Source of the DNA: Prevotella sp.
Lineage (GTDB): Bacteria > Bacteroidota > Bacteroidia > Bacteroidales > Bacteroidaceae
DNA length: 5,039 bases
Direction of reading: 5' to 3'
NCBI GenBank assembly: GCA_017623335.1
Contig: JAGAPI010000243.1
Span: forward strand, 1-5,039
In this document: positions 1 to 5,039 of the stretch, one piece after another
Layout of the letters: each line of letters begins with the position of its first letter
Position numbering within the stretch: the first letter of the stretch is position 1
Made by a program: the position numbers and the translations under genes
Notes under the pieces: model-generated
Told to the model about the DNA's origin: nothing
What the model saw: only the letters and a program-made list of their open reading frames with translations
Databases searched by the model: none

Positions 1-357
1 AACGCCACGCAATTTAGATTTTTTAATAACAAATTCCTTGTCGCCGTCATACAAAACACAGCCAAGGTCGGCTACAATTACCTTTTGACCAGCTGCCACA
101 TTAGGCGCGCCACAAACAATTTGTCTGCAAATTTCATTACCAAGGTCTACTGTTGTCACATGCAGGTGGTCAGAGTTCGGGTGCATCTCGCAAGTAAGCA
201 CCTTGCCAACATACAATCCCTTCAGACCTCCCTTTATACTTTGCACTTCTTCGAGTGCGTCCACTTCAAGACCTGTAGATGTCAGAGCATCAGCCACCTC
301 CTGTGGCGTGAGGTTGAAGTCTACATATTCTTTAAGCCATTTGTAAGAAATATTCAT
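1..357 (-). CDS. pheT: Phenylalanyl-tRNA synthetase beta subunit, N-terminal part (runs off left edge)
   Basis: This is the beginning of the beta subunit of phenylalanyl-tRNA synthetase, the cytoplasmic alpha2-beta2 enzyme that charges tRNA-Phe with phenylalanine. Reading the minus strand from the ATG at 357-355 gives 119 uninterrupted codons starting MNISYKWLKEYVDF, the classic PheT N-terminus. From about residue 40 the EMAP-II/Myf-like tRNA-binding domain begins, with the typical stretches GLYVGKVLTCEMHPNSDHLH (residues 48-67) and IVCGAPNVAAGQKV (about 80-93), ending at KKSKLRGV at the window edge. Bacterial PheT is usually around 800 residues, so only about 15% is visible; the B3/B4 editing region, B5 and the anticodon-binding domain lie outside. 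A Bacteroidetes-type promoter sits just upstream, and the inferred leader of about 30 nt is too short for a T-box or a leader-peptide attenuator. pheS is not adjacent on the upstream side, which is common in this phylum. The identification is very secure. Confidence 0.97.
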   Translation of the reverse strand, partial: MNISYKWLKEYVDFNLTPQEVADALTSTGLEVDALEEVQSIKGGLKGLYVGKVLTCEMHPNSDHLHVTTVDLGNEICRQIVCGAPNVAAGQKVIVADLGCVLYDGDKEFVIKKSKLRGV

Positions 358-390
358 TTTCCTTATGCTATATTATTTTCAAATTTCCTG

Positions 391-422
391 CAAAGTTAAT
401 ACATTTTCTTGACATACACAAA
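391..422 (-). promoter_or_regulatory. Bacteroidetes-type promoter for pheT
   Basis: On the minus strand a -33 TTTG (422-419) is followed after 20 nt by TAACTTTG (398-391), an exact match to the Bacteroidetes -7 consensus TAnnTTTG recognised by the phylum's primary sigma factor. Transcription would start near 383-386, leaving a leader of roughly 27-30 nt before the pheT ATG at 357. Sequence match and position are seen directly; activity is inferred. Confidence 0.75.
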
Positions 423-493
423 TTTTTCCAAGTGATTTTAAAAAGGTCAATACCATTAAGTTGGGTGTTATGAATATAAAAATCAGTTAAATA

Positions 494-525
494 TTTGCGC
501 TTCTCAATTATTATATGTATATTTG
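494..525 (+). promoter_or_regulatory. Bacteroidetes-type promoter for the AAA/PD-(D/E)XK gene
   Basis: On the plus strand a -33 TTTG (494-497) is followed after 20 nt by TATATTTG (518-525), an exact TAnnTTTG -7 element. The predicted transcription start is near 530-533, only about 15 nt ahead of the ATG at 547. The leader is AT-rich with only a weak AGAG purine patch (534-537), in line with Bacteroidetes genes, which often lack a strong Shine-Dalgarno sequence. The in-frame TTG at 523-525 is part of this -7 element, which rules it out as a start codon if the promoter is real. Confidence 0.75.
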
Positions 526-546
526 CACACAAATAGAGATATAAAT

Positions 547-2280
547 ATGGAACAAATAAGACAGATACCATACGGCGTGGCAGACTTTGAGTCGGTGATG
601 AAACGCGGATTGTACTACGTTGACAAAACTATGTATTTGGCAGAACTGGAGAAACAGCCGGATACTCAGATATTCATCCGTCCACGGCGCTTCGGCAAGA
701 GCCTTTTCATCAGCATGATGAAGGCATACTATGACAAGGCTAATGTCGACAGGTTTGAAGAGCTGTTCGGCAATCTGTGGATTGGCAAGCACCCCACTTC
801 GCTGCGCAACAAGTACCAGGTGATGTATTTTGACTATTCGAGAGCCGGGGGAAGTTACGAGAAGCTGGAGGAAAACTTCGACACCTACAGTTGCGGACGG
901 CTTGATACCTTTATAGAGCGTTACCGTGATGACTATCCGCAGACTACGGTGGAAAAAGTGTTGAGGTCGAACTCTGCACGCGAAAAGCTAAATCTCATCA
1001 ACGATGCTGCCCATGAACTCAGTCTGCCGTTGTATCTGATTATCGACGAATACGACAACTTCACTAACATAGTGCTCAATGAGCAGGGCGAGGCTGTGTA
1101 TCATGCCATCACCCATGCCAGCGGCTTCTACCGTGACTTCTTCAAACTGTTCAAGGGAATGTTTGAGCGTATCTTCCTCACGGGCGTAAGTCCCGTGACG
1201 ATAGACGACCTCACCAGCGGCTTCAACATAGGGTGGAATCTTTCCACACATCCGGCTCTTGACAAGATGCTCGGCTTCTCCACGGAGGATGTCACCAAGA
1301 TGTTCAAGTATTACAAGAGCGTTGGGATGTTGCCTGAGAGCAGCGACATCGATGCTATGATTGATGAGATGAAGCCATGGTATGACAACTACTGTTTTGC
1401 TGAGACTGCACTGAAAGATGTCAACAGGGTGTTTAACTGCGACATGGTGCTGTATTATCTCCGCAACTATGTCAATTACGGTTGCGGACCAAAAAACATG
1501 CTCGATCCTAACACCAAGACTGACTATTCAAAATTGAAAAAGCTGATACAGCTCGACCGTCTTGACGGAGAACGCAAGGGGGTGCTTGCCGATATTATTG
1601 CCAACGGACAGATTACAGCCACGCTCTATGAGTCGTTTTCAGCCATGGAGATGACAGAGGCAGAATTTTTCCCGAGCTTGCTGTTCTATTACGGTATGCT
1701 GACAATAAAGGGCACAAGGGGCGACAGATTGATTTTGGGCATCCCCAACAACAATGTTCGAAAACAATATTACCAATATCTTCTCAATAATATTGATGAA
1801 TCCAGTCGTGTGTACCGTAACAAGCTCATCGACTATTTTTACGACATGGCATACGACGGCAAGTGGGAGGAAACTCTGCGCTATATGGCAGACTGTTACA
1901 AGAACATGTCGTCGGTGCGCGACAGCATTGAGGGCGAGCGGAATATTCAGGGATTCTTCCTTGCCTATTTCAGCCTTAACGACTATTACTATACAGCTCC
2001 CGAACTGGAGCTGCAGCATGGCTATTGCGACTTCTTCATGCTGCCAAACCTCACTCATTATCATGCAGCCCACAGCTATATCATCGAGATGAAATACCTG
2101 CCAAAGAAAGACTTTGCCGAGAAATCGGAACAGCAGTGGCTTGACGCCGTGGAGCAAATCAAGGGCTATGCTGCTGCCCCGAGGGTGGAAGCCCTTCGGC
2201 AAGGCACGCATCTTCACAAGATAGTGATGCAGTTTGCTGGCTGGGAGCTGATGAGGATGGAGGAGATTATAGTAAAATAA
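547..2280 (+). CDS. AAA-ATPase-like / PD-(D/E)XK nuclease-domain protein
   Basis: This 577-residue protein matches the two-domain architecture AAA-ATPase_like (PF09820) plus PDDEXK_9 (PF08011, formerly DUF1703), abundant in Bacteroidetes and gut Firmicutes. The N-terminus has the family opening IPYGVADFESVM and YVDKT (residues 7-28). A degenerate P-loop, RPRRFGKS (45-52), keeps GKS but lacks the usual first glycine, which I believe is normal for this family. The Walker B-like segment is LYLIIDEYDNF (162-172), and LTGVSP...LTSGFNIG (211-229) is the sensor-like block. The C-terminal nuclease fold shows E464 as possible motif I, D495 in GYCDFF, E514-M-K516 in YIIEMKYL, and Q537 in EQIKGYA, so the catalytic set looks intact. 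The start is placed at ATG 547 because the upstream in-frame TTG lies inside the promoter. No partner gene is present: it is monocistronic, divergent from pheT and convergent with the glycosyltransferase. Role unknown; a DNA-processing, mobile-element or defence role is speculation. Confidence 0.93.
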   Translation: MEQIRQIPYGVADFESVMKRGLYYVDKTMYLAELEKQPDTQIFIRPRRFGKSLFISMMKAYYDKANVDRFEELFGNLWIGKHPTSLRNKYQVMYFDYSRAGGSYEKLEENFDTYSCGRLDTFIERYRDDYPQTTVEKVLRSNSAREKLNLINDAAHELSLPLYLIIDEYDNFTNIVLNEQGEAVYHAITHASGFYRDFFKLFKGMFERIFLTGVSPVTIDDLTSGFNIGWNLSTHPALDKMLGFSTEDVTKMFKYYKSVGMLPESSDIDAMIDEMKPWYDNYCFAETALKDVNRVFNCDMVLYYLRNYVNYGCGPKNMLDPNTKTDYSKLKKLIQLDRLDGERKGVLADIIANGQITATLYESFSAMEMTEAEFFPSLLFYYGMLTIKGTRGDRLILGIPNNNVRKQYYQYLLNNIDESSRVYRNKLIDYFYDMAYDGKWEETLRYMADCYKNMSSVRDSIEGERNIQGFFLAYFSLNDYYYTAPELELQHGYCDFFMLPNLTHYHAAHSYIIEMKYLPKKDFAEKSEQQWLDAVEQIKGYAAAPRVEALRQGTHLHKIVMQFAGWELMRMEEIIVK

Positions 2281-2300
2281 ATTATGTAATTGCCTGCCTG
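2281..2300. other. 20-bp convergent intergenic junction, no convincing terminator
   Basis: Only 20 bp separate the TAA of the AAA/nuclease gene (2278-2280) from the TGA of the glycosyltransferase gene (2303-2301 on the minus strand). The only symmetry is a small AT-rich inverted repeat at 2280-2291 (AATTA, TG, TAATT). It is too weak, and lacks a following U-run, to be called an intrinsic terminator. The two transcripts must therefore either end by another mechanism or overlap antisense to each other's 3' ends. Confidence 0.6.
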
Positions 2301-3461
2301 TCACACCTGAAGGCTAAATACCTCATCGGGGGTGATTATGCTTGCCAACTGCTCCGAATATGTGCCAAGCTGCACATTTGTCTGTCCTATTGTCTCCAGC
2401 TTTGCAATGATGTCAGAGTATGAGTATATGCCAGTATCGAACACCATGATATTGGTAATGCCTTTCTTAAACACCACATTGTCTACACTGTCATAAACAC
2501 AGAAGTCGAGTGCCCTCTGCAGCGACACATCGGAACAGACTTGTTGCATTTTGCTGCTGCCTATATATATATAATAAGGTATAGGGGTACGCCTCATGTC
2601 CAGCCCCACATTATGAACCAATATTCTGGGCACCATGCGCAGCATCACAAGCATAGCCTGCACATAGATGGCAATCTTTATCGGTATCGCCATGAGCCAT
2701 GACAGTCCTCCGTAATGTTTCTTGAAGAAAATCAGCATGGCATTATAGAACACATGGACATAGCGGAATGAGCTTTTATTGGTGCTTTCACCCTTATAAT
2801 GAATGATGTCCAGCGGCAAATACCAGTTCTCATATCCAGCCTTGAGCAGACGGTAACTCATGTCAATGTCCTCACCATACATGAAGAAATCCTCGTCAAG
2901 CAGTCCTGCCTTATTGAGTGAGGCGCGGCGCATCATGCAGAACGCTCCGCTTATTATCTCTATCTTCTGCGGCGAATCCCACGGCAGATGACTCATGTAA
3001 TAGTGTGAGCCATGTCCCATAAATTTCCTCATTGCCACCATGGGCGACGGCAAGGCACGGCGCGACTCGGGAGCCACAGTGCCGTTGTCGTTGTGCATCC
3101 TCACTCCCACTCCGCCCGCAGCAGGATGCGAGTCCATAAACTTCACAGCATCACGCAGCACATTCTCACCCACAATGGTGTCGGGATTGAGTAACAGCAC
3201 ATACTCGCCCACAGCACGGCGAATAGCCACATTGTTGCCACGCGCAAAACCAAGATTGTGGCTACTCTCTATCAGCTTGACCCAAGGGAACATCTTGCGG
3301 ATGTAAGCACACGAACCGTCCTTTGAGTGGTTGTCAACCACAAACACTTCAGCATCAATGCCGTCGATGGCTCGCTTGACGCTCATCAGACATTGCGCCA
3401 CATAGTCCTTGACATTGTAATTGACAATTATTACAGACAGTTTCTTAATCCTTTTCTCCAT
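2301..3461 (-). CDS. Family 2 glycosyltransferase (WbbL/rhamnosyltransferase-like) with C-terminal extension
   Basis: This is a 386-residue GT-A-fold inverting glycosyltransferase that would transfer a sugar from a nucleotide-sugar donor to a lipid-linked or surface glycan at the cytoplasmic face of the inner membrane. Motifs in order: SVIIVNYN (9-16), VVDNHSKDGS (41-50), NLGFARGNN (69-77), LLLNPDT (89-95, the metal/nucleotide DXD position written NPD), SGAFCMMRR (171-179), GEDIDMSYR (196-204, with the catalytic acidic pair) and HYKGEST (221-227). These place it in the WbbL/COG1216 group; donor and acceptor cannot be told. Residues 254-282 form a hydrophobic, possibly membrane-associated stretch. 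About 95 further residues follow, beyond the usual roughly 300 of WbbL-type enzymes. The start is ATG 3461; an in-frame ATG 27 codons upstream (3542) would add residues unlike any GT2 N-terminus and overlap the previous gene by 98 bp. The chosen start overlaps that gene's stop by 17 bp, suggesting translational coupling. Confidence 0.92.
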   Translation of the reverse strand: MEKRIKKLSVIIVNYNVKDYVAQCLMSVKRAIDGIDAEVFVVDNHSKDGSCAYIRKMFPWVKLIESSHNLGFARGNNVAIRRAVGEYVLLLNPDTIVGENVLRDAVKFMDSHPAAGGVGVRMHNDNGTVAPESRRALPSPMVAMRKFMGHGSHYYMSHLPWDSPQKIEIISGAFCMMRRASLNKAGLLDEDFFMYGEDIDMSYRLLKAGYENWYLPLDIIHYKGESTNKSSFRYVHVFYNAMLIFFKKHYGGLSWLMAIPIKIAIYVQAMLVMLRMVPRILVHNVGLDMRRTPIPYYIYIGSSKMQQVCSDVSLQRALDFCVYDSVDNVVFKKGITNIMVFDTGIYSYSDIIAKLETIGQTNVQLGTYSEQLASIITPDEVFSLQV

Positions 3462-3855
3462 CGTTCTGAGACTGCTGTTTGGGAGGATATACAAACACCA
3501 TGGCAATGAGCGTGATGATAGCCATATAGCCGAATGTGGCATTCATAAAGAGATAATAAAGCAGAGTGTTGCCCCACAGCGGAACAATCAGCATTGCCAT
3601 CCGTATAGGGCTGTAGCGCGACAGCGATGCCGCATCGCAAATCTTTTTGCCTGCCACCTTAAGCAGACGCAGTGCAGACGGTATGCTCACAAGCGTAAGC
3701 AACTCCATCACGATGGTGACGATAAATTCTGTACTCTCATAACCGTTGCCGGCAAAGTCGCCTGGCAGCAACACATCAGTCTCATAAAATATAGCCGTTA
3801 TCACGGGAACGATTATCATTCCCCAAAACAGCATCAAAAGTTTTTTATATTTCAT
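3445..3855 (-). CDS. Small polytopic membrane protein of unknown function
   Basis: This 136-residue protein has about four predicted membrane segments, at roughly residues 6-24 (LLMLFWGMIIVPVITAIFY), 43-65, 84-103 and 107-123, with a short charged tail ending QQSQNDGEKD. I recognise no catalytic motif and no named family, although similar small membrane proteins next to recR in Bacteroidales are familiar to me from memory. The start is set at ATG 3855, which gives the TAATATG junction with recR (stop, 1 nt, start) and has the purine patch GAAGGAAAG at 3868-3860 just upstream. A TTG at 3870 would add five residues and is less likely. The stop at 3447-3445 lies inside the glycosyltransferase gene, so the two are probably made together. 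A role in anchoring or assisting that enzyme, or in transport of a glycan intermediate, is inference from position only. It carries no signal-peptidase site that I can see. Confidence 0.85.
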   Translation of the reverse strand: MKYKKLLMLFWGMIIVPVITAIFYETDVLLPGDFAGNGYESTEFIVTIVMELLTLVSIPSALRLLKVAGKKICDAASLSRYSPIRMAMLIVPLWGNTLLYYLFMNATFGYMAIITLIAMVFVYPPKQQSQNDGEKD

Positions 3856-3856
3856 A

Positions 3857-4477
3857 TTACTTTCCTTCAAATTTTATACGGTTAACAATCGACCGTCCCA
3901 GCGTCACCTCATCGGTGTATTCCAGTTCGTTGCCTACGCTTATGCCGCGGGCAATGATTGATATTTTCACATCTGTGTATGGAGCAAGCTTGCGGAAGAT
4001 GAAGAAGTTGGTGGTGTCGCCCTCCATCGTGCTGCCCAGGGCGAGTATCACCTCCTTTATGCCTCCTGCCGCCACACGCTCCACAAGCGAGTTGATTTCA
4101 AGGTCGCTCGGACCTATGCCGTCCATAGGCGAGATTACTCCCCCAAGCACATGATACACGCCATTATACTGCTGGGTGTTCTCCACCGCCATCACGTCCT
4201 GCACATTCTCCACCACGCAGATAGTTGAATGGTCGCGCCTCTGGCTTGCGCAGATGCTGCACGTCTCCTTGTCGCTCAGATTATGGCAGGTCTTACAATA
4301 CACTATCTCGTGGCGCATGGTTCTCACTGCATCGCAAAAGGCATCCACCTGCTGCACATCCTGACGCAACAAATGAAGGGCGAAGCGAAGGGCAGTCTTA
4401 CGCCCCACCCCCGGTAGTCCCGAAAGCTCTGCCACAGCCTTATCTATAAGCTGCGAGGGAAAATTGTTGTTTGTCAT
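3857..4477 (-). CDS. recR: Recombination mediator protein RecR
   Basis: RecR is the cytoplasmic partner of RecO (and RecF) that helps load RecA onto SSB-coated single-stranded DNA in gap repair. The protein is complete at 206 residues, close to the usual 200. In order it shows the helix-hairpin-helix segment [20 protein letters not shown] (18-37); the four-cysteine zinc finger C61-x2-C64-x8-C73-x2-C76; the Toprim domain from about residue 86 with [14 protein letters not shown] (86-99, acidic E90) and [18 protein letters not shown] (109-126); [15 protein letters not shown] (142-156); and the C-terminal [20 protein letters not shown] block (176-195). All key residues are present. The ATG at 4477 is the family's usual start, and 9 bp separate it from the stop of the upstream ABC-F gene. 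The stop codon at 3859-3857 is 1 nt from the next gene's ATG. recR is usually constitutive, and the tight cluster suggests expression from a promoter upstream of the ABC-F gene, outside the window. Confidence 0.98.
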   Translation of the reverse strand: MTNNNFPSQLIDKAVAELSGLPGVGRKTALRFALHLLRQDVQQVDAFCDAVRTMRHEIVYCKTCHNLSDKETCSICASQRRDHSTICVVENVQDVMAVENTQQYNGVYHVLGGVISPMDGIGPSDLEINSLVERVAAGGIKEVILALGSTMEGDTTNFFIFRKLAPYTDVKISIIARGISVGNELEYTDEVTLGRSIVNRIKFEGK

Positions 4478-4486
4478 TGTCAGTAC

Positions 4487-5039
4487 CTATGCGGTTATTT
4501 CACTCAGTTCCAGCCATCTCATGGTTTTCTCGTCAATCTCTTCGTTGACAGTGTGCAGACGCTTACTTTTCTCCGTCAGCTCGTCCACTCCAAGAGTTCC
4601 ACCGCACAACAAATCCTCAATCGTTTTCTTCTCATCCTCAAGGGCGGCAATGTCCTTTTCCAACTGCTGAAACTCCAGCCGCTCCTTGTAGGTCATACGG
4701 CGGCGGGTGTCGTTATGATAGTCAGCCTTAGTGTTCTTTGCATTGTCCTTCGGCTCACTTTTCCTATCTGCTGGCGCAGGAATGTTCTCAGGCAATCTGC
4801 TCCACTCCCTGTATTGCGTGTAGTTGCCGGGGAAGTCCTGTATATTGCCGTTGCCGTGAAACACCAGCAAATGGTCCACCACCTTATCCATGAAGTAACG
4901 GTCGTGACTCACGATTATCACACATCCCGGGAAATTCTGAAGATATTCCTCAAGTATCTGCAATGTCACGATGTCAAGGTCGTTGGTTGGCTCGTCGAGC
5001 ACAAGGAAGTTAGGATTCTGCATCAGCACCGTGCAGAGA
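4487..5039 (-). CDS. uup: ABC-F family ATPase, Uup-type, C-terminal part (5' end beyond right edge)
   Basis: This is the C-terminal 183 codons of a duplicated-ATPase ABC-F protein; the first ATPase domain, the inter-domain linker and the signature (LSGGQ-type) motif of the second domain lie beyond the window. Visible are the second-domain Walker B with D-loop, LVLDEPTNDLD (about 4973-5005), the H-switch IIVSHDRYF (about 4892-4918), and DFPGNYTQYREW, a characteristic Uup phrase. A low-complexity charged linker (PADRKSEPKDNAKNTKAD) follows, then a C-terminal coiled-coil hairpin (about 4490-4687; MTYKERLEFQQLEKDIAALE and a second helix ending RWLELSEI). That hairpin is the ABC_tran_CTD domain, which in E. 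coli Uup binds DNA; E. coli Uup affects transposon excision and branched DNA processing, and ABC-F proteins in general act on the ribosome. The reading frame stays open to the window edge, so the internal GTG/ATG codons near 5029 and 5023 are not starts. Location beside recR fits a DNA-repair or translation housekeeping operon. The Uup assignment over another ABC-F subgroup rests on the CTD. Confidence 0.9.
   Translation of the reverse strand, partial: LCTVLMQNPNFLVLDEPTNDLDIVTLQILEEYLQNFPGCVIIVSHDRYFMDKVVDHLLVFHGNGNIQDFPGNYTQYREWSRLPENIPAPADRKSEPKDNAKNTKADYHNDTRRRMTYKERLEFQQLEKDIAALEDEKKTIEDLLCGGTLGVDELTEKSKRLHTVNEEIDEKTMRWLELSEITA

Noticed and set aside
358..390. A T-box or leader-peptide attenuator ahead of pheT
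   Set aside because: The predicted leader is only about 30 nt, too short for either, and shows no Phe-rich mini-ORF or hairpin.
85..399. A 104-codon plus-strand open frame
   Set aside because: It is antisense to pheT, whose protein sequence is unmistakable, and covers the pheT promoter.
409..414. TTGACA on the plus strand, resembling an E. coli -35 box
   Set aside because: No TATAAT-like box lies at the right distance, and both real promoters here are of the Bacteroidetes type.
2280..2291. AT-rich inverted repeat between the convergent stop codons as a bidirectional terminator
   Set aside because: Five A/T pairs around a 2-nt centre cannot form a stable hairpin and no T-run follows.
1639..2304. 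A 221-codon open frame on the minus strand opposite the AAA/nuclease gene
   Set aside because: It lies wholly antisense to well-supported nuclease-domain coding sequence, shows no recognisable motif, and has a His/Cys/Val-rich composition typical of a shadow frame.
2559..2576. TA-dinucleotide run (ctatatatatataataa) as a possible repeat or promoter
   Set aside because: It is inside the glycosyltransferase frame, where it encodes PYYIYI, and there is no paired -33 element.
3459..3542. An upstream ATG at 3542 as the glycosyltransferase start
   Set aside because: The extra 27 residues (MPHSAIWLSS...) are a shadow of the membrane-protein gene and do not resemble a GT2 N-terminus.
3431..3640. 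A 69-codon minus-strand frame overlapping the membrane-protein gene
   Set aside because: It is an out-of-frame shadow of the membrane protein with no hydrophobic segments or known motif.
3421..3885. A 154-codon plus-strand open frame across the GT2, membrane-protein and recR junctions
   Set aside because: It runs antisense to three supported genes, is rich in His/Arg/Gln without domain features, and has no promoter.

Overview
The window reads as ordinary chromosome from a member of the Bacteroidetes, most likely Bacteroidales and perhaps Prevotella-like. Two things in the sequence support this. Both recognisable promoters have the Bacteroidetes architecture (-33 TTTG, 20-nt spacer, -7 TAnnTTTG) rather than E. 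coli sigma-70 boxes. The proteins (PheT, RecR, Uup, and an AAA-ATPase-like/PD-(D/E)XK protein) also have the wording typical of that phylum. The genus is an inference from recall, not from a search.

Layout. Bases 1-357 (minus) hold the N-terminal 119 codons of pheT, the beta subunit of phenylalanyl-tRNA synthetase, running off the left edge. Bases 358-546 are an AT-rich divergent intergenic region with one promoter for each flanking gene. Bases 547-2280 (plus) encode a 577-residue protein with an N-terminal AAA-ATPase-like domain and a C-terminal PD-(D/E)XK nuclease-type domain. This family is often multicopy in Bacteroidetes and its biological role is poorly known. It converges, with only 20 bp between stop codons, on a compact four-gene minus-strand cluster that fills 2301-5039.

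That cluster, in transcription order, is: an ABC-F ATPase of the Uup type (C-terminal part only, running off the right edge), recR (complete), a 136-residue protein with about four membrane segments and no recognised function, and a family 2 glycosyltransferase with an unusual C-terminal extension of about 95 residues. Gaps are 9 bp, 1 bp and a 17-bp overlap, so co-transcription and translational coupling are likely. The cluster's promoter lies outside the window.

How the genes fit together. RecR (recombinational repair) and Uup (translation- or DNA-structure-associated ABC-F ATPase) are housekeeping proteins. The small membrane protein and the glycosyltransferase share their transcript but probably act at the inner membrane on a surface glycan. 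The AAA/PD-(D/E)XK gene sits in the opposite orientation between two minus-strand housekeeping blocks and has its own promoter, which makes it the best candidate for an inserted accessory gene. I found no tRNA, rRNA, CRISPR array, IS element, attachment site or convincing terminator. I do not see a clearly new system; the least explained parts are the AAA/nuclease fusion, the small membrane protein and the glycosyltransferase tail.
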